Source: Kiritimatiellia bacterium
GTDB lineage: Bacteria > Verrucomicrobiota > Kiritimatiellia > JAAZAB01
Direction of reading: 5' to 3'
Assembly (NCBI GenBank): GCA_028718125.1
Contig: JAQUMN010000035.1
Coordinates: forward strand, 1 to 39,572
DNA length: 39,572 nt
Shown here: piece by piece, positions 17,439-25,311 of the stretch
Layout of the letters: each line of letters opens with the position of its first letter
Numbering within the stretch: the first letter of the stretch is position 1
Notes under the pieces: generated by a model
The model's input: the letters and a program-made list of their open reading frames with translations, nothing else
Told to the model about the DNA's origin: nothing
The model's database searches: none
Position numbers and translations under genes: made by a program

Positions 17439-17478
17439 GCTTGCGATTAAGATTGGATCGCGTTATTAATTGGAACCA

Positions 17479-18492
17479 ATGGCAAGGCAATTAAGAATTG
17501 AATACCCGGGCGCAATCTACCACGTGACGGTGCGCGGGAATGCGCAGCAAAACATCTTCCGGGATGACAAGGATCGCTACTTGCTCTATGCGCGCCTAGC
17601 AGAAAGCGTGGGCACCTACGCCATACGGCTGTACCTGTTTTGTCTAATGGACAATCACTTTCACCTTGTATTGGAAACACCGGGAGCCAATCTCAGCCGG
17701 TTCATGCAGTCGGTATTGACCGGCTACACCGTGTGTTACAATCTACGACACAATCGCCATGGACACTTGACGCAAGGCCGATACGCTGCCCGCTTGGTGG
17801 CAGGCGACGAGTATCTACTGAAACTTAGCCGTTACGTACATTTGAATCCCGTCAAGGTGAAAAAACAAGAGTGCCGCCCCCTGTCGGAGCAGGTTGCATA
17901 CTTGAAGGCATATGCGTGGAGCAGCTACCGTGGTTATATTGGGCAAGCGAAGCGCTTGGAGTGGGTGGACTACGGAGCACTGTTGGCACTGGCAGGCGGA
18001 CGGCAAAAGGAAAGGCCGAAACGTTACCGATGTTTTGTTGAGGCGGGGATAGCGGCAGATGACGATGAATTTAGGGAGGCGTTGAATCGGTCTGCGCGCA
18101 GCATCGGGGACGACGAATTTCGGGAATGGGTTGACGAAAGCTATGCGGAGTTGCTGAAAAAGCGCAACCATCCGGAGGATGTGACCATGCGACGCGAGAT
18201 TGGACGGCACCCGGAGCCGGACATGATCCTGGCAGCGGTGGCATCGGCGGCCGGAACGACAGTAGAAGGACTGAAGGCTCGAAAACGAGGCGGGATATGG
18301 AAAGGAATAGCTGCAAAACTTCTATTGACGCATTCCGGTTTAACGCGGCGACAATGCGCTCGTTGGATTGGTATACTGGCCGGATCGGCGGTGAGCTACC
18401 AGATCAAGCAGGCGGAAGTCAGGCTTAAAACCGATTTGCGGCTGGCCCAGAGAGTGATGCGGATGGAATCGCAATTAAAGGCGGCAAAATAA
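17479..18492 (+). CDS. REP-associated tyrosine transposase (RAYT, Y1/HUH superfamily)
   Basis: About 337 residues. I choose ATG 17479, which gives the usual start M-A-R-Q-L-R-I-E-Y-P-G-A; a TTG at 17470 is less likely. The Y1 nuclease domain (about 1-150) shows H-V-T-V-R-G-N, the HUH motif D-N-H-F-H-L-V (H60, H62), and D-E-Y-L-L-K-L-S-R-Y-V-H-L-N-P-V with the catalytic Tyr likely at 112. The C-terminal half ends in a DnaA-like helical DNA-binding region (about 230-310). The family nicks single-stranded DNA via a 5'-phosphotyrosine and mobilises hairpin repeats. All key residues look intact, so it may be active. Confidence 0.92.
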   Translation: MARQLRIEYPGAIYHVTVRGNAQQNIFRDDKDRYLLYARLAESVGTYAIRLYLFCLMDNHFHLVLETPGANLSRFMQSVLTGYTVCYNLRHNRHGHLTQGRYAARLVAGDEYLLKLSRYVHLNPVKVKKQECRPLSEQVAYLKAYAWSSYRGYIGQAKRLEWVDYGALLALAGGRQKERPKRYRCFVEAGIAADDDEFREALNRSARSIGDDEFREWVDESYAELLKKRNHPEDVTMRREIGRHPEPDMILAAVASAAGTTVEGLKARKRGGIWKGIAAKLLLTHSGLTRRQCARWIGILAGSAVSYQIKQAEVRLKTDLRLAQRVMRMESQLKAAK

Positions 18493-18494
18493 AG

Positions 18495-18527
18495 TTATTG
18501 CTTATTATTAGGACTGACCCCCGATCG
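18495..18527 (-). repeat. Right inverted end of the RAYT unit
   Basis: The complement reads GGGGGTCAGTCCTAATAATA then AGCAATAA, mirroring the left end at 17412. AGGACTGACCCCCGATCG at 18510-18527 is repeated exactly at 1864-1881. Confidence 0.8.
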
Positions 18528-18536
18528 GAGGAATGA

Positions 18537-19286
18537 ATGGAAACAACGAGTGGGTTCAAAAATAAGGTTGCACTGGTGGTCGGCGGCGCATCGGGCATGG
18601 GGGAAGCCGCGGTGCGGTTGCTGGCCCGGGCGGGATGCCGGACACATGTATTCGATGTCAAGCCTGCGGCGGAAGGTTTGTTCCAAACGTGCGATGTCCG
18701 GGACTACGGCCAGGTCCAGCGATGTGTCCAAAAAGTAGTGGACCAGGAAAGCAGGATTGACTTGCTGTTTGTTGCCGCAGGCGTCCATTTGTTTGCCAAC
18801 ATCGAGGACACCAGCATCGAGGAGTTTGAACGCGTTTTGTCCATCAATCTCAAAGGCACCTTTTATGTCTTGAAAGAAGTCCTGCCCATCATGCGAAAAC
18901 AGTGTTCCGGCAACGTTGTCCTGATGGGATCGGACCAGGTATTTATCGGCAAGGGTTGCAGTACGGTGTATGGGTTGACCAAGGCGGCCATCGGCCAGCT
19001 CACCAAAAGCAGCGCGATTGATTACGCTCAATACAATGTCAGGGTCAACTGCATCTGCCCGGGCACCATTGACACGCCCATGGTCGGGCCATCGGTCGAG
19101 CGATTCCACCAGATGAGCGGCACGCCCGTCAAGGAAATCCATGCCATGTTACGCAAAGCCCAGCCGATCCAACGGCTGGGAACGCCCGAAGAGATCGGCA
19201 AAGCCGTCATGTTCCTGTTGTCTGACGATTGTCCGTTCATGACCGGGGCGCTGGTCTGCGCCGACGGCGGTTACACCTGTCAGTAG
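18537..19286 (+). CDS. SDR-family NAD(P)-dependent oxidoreductase
   Basis: A classical short-chain dehydrogenase of 249 residues: Rossmann motif G-G-A-S-G-M-G (16-22), S-I-N-L-K-G with Asn at 104, and catalytic Ser132, Tyr145 and Lys149 in Y-G-L-T-K. It also has P-G-T-I-D-T-P, and the C-terminal G-A-L-V-C-A-D-G-G typical of FabG/sugar-alcohol dehydrogenase-like members. It should oxidise or reduce a small hydroxyl/keto substrate, possibly a sugar acid; the substrate cannot be told. Its GGAGG (18527-18531) begins at the last base of the transposon-end repeat, so any older promoter has probably been replaced or separated. The SGNH-like gene and ispG follow on the same strand. Confidence 0.9.
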   Translation: METTSGFKNKVALVVGGASGMGEAAVRLLARAGCRTHVFDVKPAAEGLFQTCDVRDYGQVQRCVQKVVDQESRIDLLFVAAGVHLFANIEDTSIEEFERVLSINLKGTFYVLKEVLPIMRKQCSGNVVLMGSDQVFIGKGCSTVYGLTKAAIGQLTKSSAIDYAQYNVRVNCICPGTIDTPMVGPSVERFHQMSGTPVKEIHAMLRKAQPIQRLGTPEEIGKAVMFLLSDDCPFMTGALVCADGGYTCQ

Positions 19287-19308
19287 CCAATCTGATGGTG
19301 CATATAAA

Positions 19309-20166
19309 ATGAAGCCTATAAAATCGAAAATCAATAAAGTTAGCACGGTAAACCGTAAACCGGTACGGCCCCTACCCCGAGGACAGCGCATCTTCACCTG
19401 CGGTCACAGTTCTCATCATTGGGTCCTCGACATCCTGAAAGACTTGGCCAAGCAGGCGGGCATCAGCGGTCACCATGCGGTCGGCACGTCGTCCATCGGC
19501 GGTTCGCGTGTTATTCAACATTGGGACGTGCCGGCTAAGCAGAACAAAGCCAAGCAAGCCCTGCGGGCCGGCACCGTGGATGTCTTAACGCTTTCGTGCA
19601 TGACCCGGCCGGATGAAGGCATCCGCAGATTCGCGAAGCTGGCGGTCGAGCACAATCCCCATGTCCGCGTAACCCTGCAGGAACTCTGGCTGCCTAAAGA
19701 TCGCTTCCCGTTTGATCCCGCACATTGCACGCGAAAATCGGCGGATGAATTCAATGGCTCCACGATGGCCGGCCTGAAAAAACCGCACAAGGCGTATTTC
19801 AAGGTGATGGAAGATTATGTAAGCGCGCTGAACACCGAGCTTGGCAAACAATCGGTCTTCATCGTTCCCGACGCCCAGGCGGCACTGGCGTTGCGCGAAC
19901 GGATCATTGCCGGGACGGCTCCCGGATTGAAAAAACAATCCGATCTATTCACTGACGCCTGGGGCCATCCTTCTCCCCCCTTGCAACTGCTGTCGGCCTA
20001 TTGTCATTTTTCCGTCATCTATCGCCGCAGTCCCGTTGGCTTGACTTGGCCCGGCGTTGTGGCGCGCAAACCTGGCTGGGGGCCCCGGCTTAACCGCCTC
20101 CTTCAACAGCTGGCCTGGGAGTCTGTGACTCACCATCCGTTGAGCGGGATTAAAACGCATCCATAG
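19309..20166 (+). CDS. SGNH-like (DUF4886-type) hydrolase-fold protein
   Basis: The 285-residue protein has an N-terminal strand-loop I-F-T-C-G-H-S-S-H-H and then S-S-I-G-G-S-R, where SGNH esterases usually have G-N-S and a Gly-rich block II. Near the C-terminus Y-C-H-F-S-V-I-Y-R-R-S-P-V-G-L resembles the His block region of DUF4886-like proteins. The nucleophile position (C-G-H-S) is unusual, so catalysis is uncertain. No signal peptide. It may act on an acylated or sulfated carbohydrate, but this is only inferred from the fold. It starts 22 bp after the SDR gene and ends just before ispG. Confidence 0.6.
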   Translation: MKPIKSKINKVSTVNRKPVRPLPRGQRIFTCGHSSHHWVLDILKDLAKQAGISGHHAVGTSSIGGSRVIQHWDVPAKQNKAKQALRAGTVDVLTLSCMTRPDEGIRRFAKLAVEHNPHVRVTLQELWLPKDRFPFDPAHCTRKSADEFNGSTMAGLKKPHKAYFKVMEDYVSALNTELGKQSVFIVPDAQAALALRERIIAGTAPGLKKQSDLFTDAWGHPSPPLQLLSAYCHFSVIYRRSPVGLTWPGVVARKPGWGPRLNRLLQQLAWESVTHHPLSGIKTHP

Positions 20167-20179
20167 GGAGATGCCTGTC

Positions 20180-21328
20180 ATGAACATACGGATTCGACCT
20201 GATGGCGATGATCGGTTTGTGGATGTGAAACACACGCCGCGACGGAAAAGCAAGCGGATTCATGTCGGCTCCGTAGCCGTGGGCGGCGGCGCGCCGGTAA
20301 CGGTCCAGACCATGACCAAGACCGACACGCGCGACATCCGCGCCACGATTGCCCAGATCTGCGACCTTGAACGCGCGGGCTGCGACATCATTCGCGTGGC
20401 CGTGCCGGACGAGGACGCCGCGCGTTCCCTGGCGGCCATTCGCCGGGCAATCCATATTCCGCTCGTCGCCGATATCCACTTTAATCATCGCCTGGCCCTC
20501 CAGGCACTGGCCGCGGGCGTGGACGGACTGCGGATTAATCCCGGCAATATCGGATCAATCGCCAACGTACGTGAAGTGGTCTGTGCCGCCCGCGAGCGCA
20601 AAGTTCCCATCCGCATCGGCGTCAATGCCGGCTCGCTGGAAAAAGAAATCCTGGCGAAATACGGCGGCGCCACGGCCCAAGCGCTCGTGGCCAGCGCCCT
20701 GAAGCACGTGCGCATCCTGGAACGTATCGGCTACCGTGAAATTAAAATTTCGGTAAAGGCCTCGGATGCAGCACGCACGGTCCAGGCCTACCGGCTCCTG
20801 GCGGAAGCCACCGACTATCCCCTGCATTTAGGCGTAACCGAAGCGGGCACCCTGCTCACCGGCGTCGTGCGATCGGCCACGGCCCTGGGCATCCTGCTGG
20901 CGGAAGGCATCGGCGATACCCTCCGTGTTTCATTGACGGAACACCCGTTGCGGGAAATCAAAGCGGGGCTGGAGATTTTGCGCGCGCTTTCGTTGCGGCC
21001 GCCCGGCCCCAGCATTATCTCCTGCCCTACCTGCGGGCGAGTTGAGCTTGACGTCATAGCCATTGCCCACCAGGTCGAGGAAGAACTGGACAAACTGGCA
21101 CGTGAATTTGCCGGCAGACGCCGGCCGGTAAACTGGCCGGTAGTGGCGATCATGGGTTGCATGGTAAACGGGCCCGGCGAAGCCCGCGAGGCGGATATTG
21201 CCATCGCCGGCGGCAAGGGTAAAGCCGCACTTTATGTGGGTGGGAAGTATAAGGCCACGGTGAAGGAAGGATCAATTGTGGCTACGGTCGCCCGGCAGGT
21301 CCGCGCATTTCTTCGTCACGCACGGTAA
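20180..21328 (+). CDS. ispG: 4-hydroxy-3-methylbut-2-enyl diphosphate synthase (flavodoxin), IspG/GcpE
   Basis: IspG reductively converts MEcPP to HMBPP in the MEP isoprenoid pathway, using a [4Fe-4S] cluster. The sequence shows V-T-V-Q-T-M-T-K-T-D-T at the start of the barrel, V-A-D-I-H-F, R-I-N-P-G-N-I-G, and the cluster ligands in S-C-P-T-C-G-R and M-G-C-M-V-N-G-P-G-E-A. At about 382 residues it is the short bacterial form without the large insertion domain. I choose ATG 20180, not 20171, because GGAG at 20166-20169 is correctly spaced from it. It follows the SGNH-like gene by 13 bp, so it may be cotranscribed with it. Confidence 0.95.
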   Translation: MNIRIRPDGDDRFVDVKHTPRRKSKRIHVGSVAVGGGAPVTVQTMTKTDTRDIRATIAQICDLERAGCDIIRVAVPDEDAARSLAAIRRAIHIPLVADIHFNHRLALQALAAGVDGLRINPGNIGSIANVREVVCAARERKVPIRIGVNAGSLEKEILAKYGGATAQALVASALKHVRILERIGYREIKISVKASDAARTVQAYRLLAEATDYPLHLGVTEAGTLLTGVVRSATALGILLAEGIGDTLRVSLTEHPLREIKAGLEILRALSLRPPGPSIISCPTCGRVELDVIAIAHQVEEELDKLAREFAGRRRPVNWPVVAIMGCMVNGPGEAREADIAIAGGKGKAALYVGGKYKATVKEGSIVATVARQVRAFLRHAR

Positions 21329-21348
21329 GAATACGGGGACGGAAAATA

Positions 21349-21409
21349 ATGGCTTCAGTAAACTGAGGCCATGCTGTTGCCATCGTAGGGCGCGACCTTG
21401 CGTCGCGCC
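21349..21409. terminator. Two hairpins between convergent ispG and kamA
   Basis: ATGGCTTCAG pairs with CTGAGGCCAT around TAAA (21349-21372, one G-T pair). GGCGCGAC pairs perfectly with GTCGCGCC around a 5-nt loop (21389-21409). Neither has a strong T-tract. They could end both transcripts; the second also looks like a dispersed palindromic repeat. Confidence 0.5.
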
Positions 21410-21419
21410 ATTTCGGTAT

Positions 21420-22589
21420 CTACCGATTAACCGGAGCGGGTGTCACCGTGATATTGGCAGGCTCTTTCCGCCGGGGGGACTGTTCTTTCAGGGCCCAGGC
21501 TTCCATCGGCGTGGGGGCCTTTGATTGCGGCGCTGCCGGCGCGTTCCTGGTTTTAACCTGTTTATATACGAACGCCTTGCCTTCGTAATTGCGCAGAACC
21601 ACTTCCTTATCGGTCATGGATTCCACGTAATCGGGCAGCAGCGGCACCTTGCCGCCGCCGCCCGGGGTGTCGATAACGAAGTGCGGCACCGCCAGGCCCG
21701 AGGTCCACCCCCGCAGCCCTTTGATGATCTCCAGTCCCTTGGCCACGGTCGTGCGCAGGTGCTCCGTGCCGGCAACCTGATCAGCCTGGTAGATGTAATA
21801 CGGCCGCACGCGGCAGGCCAGCAGCTTCTGCATGAGCGTACGCATCACGGCGGGATCATCGTTGACGCCCTTCAGCAGGACGGTTTGCGTGCCCAGCGGG
21901 ATGCCGGCATCGGCCAGCCGGTTCAGGGCCCTGGCCGACTGCGGCGTAATTTCATCGGGGTGATTGAAATGCACGTTCATAAAAAGCGGGTGATATTTTT
22001 TCAGCATCCACACCAGCTTGGCCGTCACGCGCTGGGGCAATACGCACGGCACGCGGGTCCCGATGCGGATGATTTCCACGTGGGGAATCGCGCGCAGCTC
22101 CCGGAGAATGCCTTCCAGGCGTTCATCGGAAAGCAGGAGCGGATCGCCACCCGATACGATCACATCGCGGATTTCCGAATGCTGGCGGATATAGGCCAGC
22201 CCGTTCTCGATGAATCGCGGATGCATTTTATTGAAGTCGCCGACCATGCGCTTACGGGTGCAGAAGCGGCAATAGGATGCGCACTCGTGCGAGACCATGA
22301 ACAGGACGCGGTCGGGGTAGCGGTGCACAATCCCCGGCACGGGCGACTCCTGATCCTCGGCCAGCGGGTCTTTCAATCCGCAAGTTCCCTCCAGCTCGCG
22401 GGCATCGGGCACCACTTGACGGTACAAGGGGTCACCCTTGGCCTTGATCAGACCCAGGTAATAGGGATTGATGCGGATGCGGAACGCGCCGGCCACCCGG
22501 CGGATTTCATCCACGTTGAGACCGAACACCTCGGATACTTCTTCCGCAGTTGTCAAACTCTTTTGCAAAATCTTTTGCCATCGTTCCAT
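21420..22589 (-). CDS. kamA: Lysine 2,3-aminomutase (radical SAM, KamA type)
   Basis: KamA interconverts L-lysine and beta-lysine using S-adenosylmethionine, a [4Fe-4S] cluster and PLP. The radical-SAM motif is C103-x3-C107-x2-C110 (H-E-C-A-S-Y-C-R-F-C), followed by S-G-G-D-P. The PLP lysine is likely Lys314 in P-G-G-G-G-K. Asp270 (Y-Q-A-D) and Asp307 (V-I-D-T-P) sit where the known enzyme binds the lysine side-chain amine. The P-G-G-G-G-K motif argues against the EF-P-specific EpmB branch. A ~40-residue tail rich in Ala, Pro and Lys is extra. The start lies just after the GNAT stop, with GGAGG inside the last GNAT codons, so translation is probably coupled. It is the last gene of a four-gene operon. 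Confidence 0.92.
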   Translation of the reverse strand: MERWQKILQKSLTTAEEVSEVFGLNVDEIRRVAGAFRIRINPYYLGLIKAKGDPLYRQVVPDARELEGTCGLKDPLAEDQESPVPGIVHRYPDRVLFMVSHECASYCRFCTRKRMVGDFNKMHPRFIENGLAYIRQHSEIRDVIVSGGDPLLLSDERLEGILRELRAIPHVEIIRIGTRVPCVLPQRVTAKLVWMLKKYHPLFMNVHFNHPDEITPQSARALNRLADAGIPLGTQTVLLKGVNDDPAVMRTLMQKLLACRVRPYYIYQADQVAGTEHLRTTVAKGLEIIKGLRGWTSGLAVPHFVIDTPGGGGKVPLLPDYVESMTDKEVVLRNYEGKAFVYKQVKTRNAPAAPQSKAPTPMEAWALKEQSPRRKEPANITVTPAPVNR

Positions 22590-22590
22590 G

Positions 22591-23079
22591 TTAAGCGCCC
22601 TCCGGCTTGAGATACTTGCAGTACATCACGAGATCTTCGCCGAGCCTGTAGAAATCGCGAATACGCGCGTTTTCCACATAGCCCAGGCGCTGGTAAAATT
22701 TACGCGTAATCGCGTACTTGTCCTTGGCTGATGTTTCGATCACGATCAACCTCCCTTTTTTTCCCCGGACATCTTTTTCCAGCCATTGAACCAGGGCTTT
22801 GCCGTAGCCTTGCCGATGCTTGCCGGGATGAACGGCCATCCAATATAAATCCACGACGCCTTCGGCCATAGGCGTGGGCCCATAACACATGTAGCCCACA
22901 ACTACACCAGACTCATTTTCGATCACGACAACTACATAATCCTGCTGACCGGGCTTGGTAAGGCAGACATCGATCAACTCCGCTGCCACCCGTTCTTCTT
23001 CCTGCGTGAAGATGCCGGTCAAATGAATTACCTCCAAAACCGCTTGGCGATCCTTGGCAACTATCGGTCGAATTTTCAT
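22591..23079 (-). CDS. GNAT-family N-acetyltransferase
   Basis: 162 residues, a single GNAT domain: K-I-R-P-I-V-A-K-D start, V-V-G-Y-M-C-Y-G strand, D-L-Y-W-M-A-V-H-P then R-Q-G-Y-G-K-A-L as the acetyl-CoA pyrophosphate loop, and F-Y-Q-R-L-G-Y near the end. It should transfer an acyl group to an amine. It lies between a lysine 2,3-aminomutase and two ATP-grasp ligases with almost no spacing. It is therefore tempting to see it acetylating beta-lysine or a derivative, as AblB does for N-epsilon-acetyl-beta-lysine. It is, however, clearly shorter than AblB, so it is not an obvious ortholog. Confidence 0.88.
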   Translation of the reverse strand: MKIRPIVAKDRQAVLEVIHLTGIFTQEEERVAAELIDVCLTKPGQQDYVVVVIENESGVVVGYMCYGPTPMAEGVVDLYWMAVHPGKHRQGYGKALVQWLEKDVRGKKGRLIVIETSAKDKYAITRKFYQRLGYVENARIRDFYRLGEDLVMYCKYLKPEGA

Positions 23080-23088
23080 AATTGGCTT

Positions 23089-24096
23089 TCATTTTTTCTT
23101 AAGTGCCAGGCGTACCTGGCTCCGCCAGAAATCCTCATAGGCAATGCCCGCCGCCGCAAGGGACCGCGCCAGCCCCGCCTCGCGCGATGTATCGGGATTA
23201 GGATTCACTTCCAGGATGTATGGGCGAGAGCGCGCATCCAGCCGGAAATCCACGCGCGCATAGCCGCGCAATTTCAATACCCGATAGGCCTGCAGGGCGC
23301 AGCTCTCCAGCTGATGCGCCAGCGCCACCGAGATCGGCGCCGGGCACATCGGCACCGTGCCCCGGTAGGTCGGATGCGTGGCCTGCCACTTGGCATCGTA
23401 GCCCACAATGCGCGGCAAATGGTCAGGATAGTGTTGAAACGAAATCTCCGAAAGCGGCAGGACACGCGGTTCGGGCTGATCCACAATGGCCGCGCTGATT
23501 TCCCGGCCATCCACGAAATTCTCCACCAGCGCCGGCTGGACGTAGGCGGCCAGAACGCGCGCCACCTGCTTGCGCAAGGCCGCACGGGTCCGCACTACGG
23601 AATGGGGGTAAATCCCTATGCTGGCATCCTCGCAGTTGGGCTTCACGATCAGAGGGAATCGAACCGCGGCGGGTAGTTGGCGTTCATCTTCTACGATCCA
23701 GCATCTCGGGGTCGGCAATTTACACGCTTGTAATATGGCCTTGGTCCTGAACTTATCGTGGCATTGAAACAGCGCGTGCGAACTGTTGCCGGTAAAAGGA
23801 ACGCCCAGCAGTTCCAGCAGGCCCGCCACCTGTGCCTCGTAGGCCGATTGGCCGCGGAATCCCTCGCACAGGTTGATAATCACTGCCGGACGCCGACGGC
23901 GGATCGGCACGACGATCTCTTCAATGCGATCGCGAACGGGAATCCACTGAAGGCGATACCCGACAGACAGGAGCGCCGCGCCCGCCTGCTGGGCAGCAGT
24001 TTTCAGGGCAAGCTCGGAGAGTGTTTCCTTTGGCCTTCCCAAACGCGGCACGAAGGCGTTGTATAAAATACCTAAGAGTGTCGAACGGACATTCAT
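23089..24096 (-). CDS. ATP-grasp ligase, D-Ala-D-Ala-ligase-like (second of pair)
   Basis: 335 residues with the Ddl-like order: N-L-C-E-G (75-79), G-V-P-F-T-G-N, D-K-F-R-T-K, V-K-P-N-C-E-D-A-S-I-G (151-161) for ATP binding, E192, R-V-D-F-R-L-D (281-287) and I-L-E-V-N-P-N-P-D (294-302) for Mg ligands. All core ATP-grasp elements look intact. The acceptor-side loop T-V-P-M-C-P-A differs from true Ddl, so the substrates are probably not two D-alanines. Its ATG overlaps the stop of the upstream ligase (ATGA) and the GNAT gene starts 9 bp after its end. The pair differ enough in sequence to have different substrates. Confidence 0.88.
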   Translation of the reverse strand: MNVRSTLLGILYNAFVPRLGRPKETLSELALKTAAQQAGAALLSVGYRLQWIPVRDRIEEIVVPIRRRRPAVIINLCEGFRGQSAYEAQVAGLLELLGVPFTGNSSHALFQCHDKFRTKAILQACKLPTPRCWIVEDERQLPAAVRFPLIVKPNCEDASIGIYPHSVVRTRAALRKQVARVLAAYVQPALVENFVDGREISAAIVDQPEPRVLPLSEISFQHYPDHLPRIVGYDAKWQATHPTYRGTVPMCPAPISVALAHQLESCALQAYRVLKLRGYARVDFRLDARSRPYILEVNPNPDTSREAGLARSLAAAGIAYEDFWRSQVRLALKKK

Positions 24097-25154
24097 TTCA
24101 ACAGGCCATGACGCCGCAATGCAATCGCGGCCACTTTCAAAATCAGGTCTTCGTAACAGTAGCCTGCGGCGCGCGCCGCCGCCGGCAGGGCTGAATTTTC
24201 ACCGGGATCCGGCAGGATGCCGGGCAGCGGATTCAATTCCATGATGTTAGGATGGCCTCCGGCATCCAGTCGCAAATCCACCCGGCACCAATCCCGAACC
24301 CCCAGAACATCCAGCGCCCGGATGACCAGCTCACGGATGGAATGTTCCAGCGCAGAGGAAATATCGGCGGGGCATACCAGGATCGGCATGGGGTTGGCCG
24401 GATCGTCCCACACCCACTTGGCCTCATAACCGTAAATCCGGTTGGACCCTGGAGGCAATACGCTGTGATCAATTTCCACCGGCGGCAGGATTTCCCAAGC
24501 CGATGTGTTACCAAGCGCCCCCACGGTAAATTCACGGCCGGGCAGGAAGGCTTCCACCAGAGCCGGCTGGTGATACCCACGATGAATCTCCAGCACCCGC
24601 TGGACCAACTGTTCCCGCGTGGTCACCAGGCTGTCATTGCGAATACCCATTGAAGAGCCTTCCCGCAGAGGCTTGACAATGGCAGGCATCGGGAAACACT
24701 GCCCATCCAGCATATTCGGGTCAACCTGGAAAAACGGCGCGGAGGGAATATGATGAAAAGCCAGGATTTCTTTGGTGCGGACCTTATCCAGGCAAATACC
24801 GAGCGTCAGGGCATCGGAACCGGTGTATGGCAATCCCAGAATTTCGCATAGAACGGGGATGTGGGATTCACGGTTCGGCCCCGCAAATCCTTCGGAGATG
24901 TTAAAGACAAGATCGGGATGCAGCTTGCGCAGGCGCTCATAGGCCTGCGTATCGCCTTCAACCCGCGTGACACAATACTGCCGCGCAAGGGCGGCCTCTA
25001 CTGCGCAGATGGTCTCCTCGGTGTCGTATTCCGCTAATAAGTCCGGAGGCTCTTCGTCGTCTTTTATCAACTCGTCAAGACGACGAACAACCGACACCTC
25101 CTGTGCTTTTTTTTTGGATGTAAAAACCAACGCAACGTGCAATGCTGAGTTCAA
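24093..25154 (-). CDS. ATP-grasp ligase, D-Ala-D-Ala-ligase-like (first of pair)
   Basis: 353 residues. N-I-S-E-G (85-89), G-L-P-Y-T-G-S (107-113), D-K-V-R-T-K, V-K-P-L-R-E-G-S-S-M-G (160-170), E-F-T-V-G, C-R-V-D-L-R-L-D (290-297) and I-M-E-L-N-P-L-P-G (304-312) show a complete ATP-grasp core. The N-terminal domain carries an acidic insert (K-D-D-E-E-P-P-D). It should form an amide bond through an acyl-phosphate intermediate. I choose the TTG start at 25154, with GGAGG/GGGGG upstream; there is no better ATG. It is the first gene of the operon and is read from the promoter at 25284-25311. Being paired and tied to kamA argues against a housekeeping cell-wall ddl. Confidence 0.85.
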   Translation of the reverse strand: MNSALHVALVFTSKKKAQEVSVVRRLDELIKDDEEPPDLLAEYDTEETICAVEAALARQYCVTRVEGDTQAYERLRKLHPDLVFNISEGFAGPNRESHIPVLCEILGLPYTGSDALTLGICLDKVRTKEILAFHHIPSAPFFQVDPNMLDGQCFPMPAIVKPLREGSSMGIRNDSLVTTREQLVQRVLEIHRGYHQPALVEAFLPGREFTVGALGNTSAWEILPPVEIDHSVLPPGSNRIYGYEAKWVWDDPANPMPILVCPADISSALEHSIRELVIRALDVLGVRDWCRVDLRLDAGGHPNIMELNPLPGILPDPGENSALPAAARAAGYCYEDLILKVAAIALRRHGLLK

Positions 25155-25268
25155 CCGTCAGACCCCCTCCAGGTCTTTTTCCCGATCATTCGATTGCGCC
25201 GTTCGGTAAAATCAACAGCTCCCGAACCGGTAGCCTCTCAACCAGAACTTCGGAAAAAACCACAATCT

Positions 25269-25308
25269 GTTGTAGGTACTAATAAAATATACAACCACCT
25301 GTAGTTGT
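25269..25308. promoter_or_regulatory. Inverted-repeat operator candidates over the operon promoter
   Basis: GTTGTA (25269-25274) faces TACAAC (25290-25295), and ACAAC (25291-25295) faces GTTGT (25304-25308). The arms flank the -10 and fill the -10/-35 spacer. This suggests control by a dimeric regulator of unknown identity. Confidence 0.5.
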
Positions 25309-25311
25309 CAA
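25284..25311 (-). promoter_or_regulatory. Promoter of the ATP-grasp/GNAT/kamA operon
   Basis: On the minus strand TTGACA (25311-25306) and TATTTT (25289-25284) are 16 bp apart, a good sigma-70-type pair. Transcription would start near 25277, giving a leader of about 120 nt. Confidence 0.65.

Larger units (their letters stand above)
17412..18523 (+). mobile_element. REP-type tyrosine transposase unit with inverted ends
   Basis: The unit is bounded by GGGGTCAGTCCTAATAATAG (17412-17431) on the left and its near-exact inverted copy on the right (18495-18522, ending CTAATAATAAGC-type on the complement). The transposase gene lies between. The left end interrupts the IS4-type transposase; the right end directly abuts the ribosome-binding site of the SDR gene. 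Another copy of the right-end sequence occurs at 1864-1881. Confidence 0.75.

Noticed and set aside
21420..22589. EpmB (EF-P lysine aminomutase) instead of KamA
   Set aside because: The P-G-G-G-G-K motif, both predicted lysine-binding aspartates and the C-terminal layout fit KamA better, and no epmA or efp is nearby.
21525..22610. 361-codon plus-strand ORF
   Set aside because: Complement of kamA, whose catalytic residues are intact; a shadow of GC-rich codon bias.
24093..25154. Housekeeping D-Ala-D-Ala ligase (ddl)
   Set aside because: Two unlike copies in tandem with kamA and a GNAT, no cell-wall genes nearby, and differences in the acceptor-side loops.
25155..25280. Lysine riboswitch in the leader of the kamA operon
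   Set aside because: The ~120-nt leader is too short and lacks the conserved core motifs of that riboswitch.
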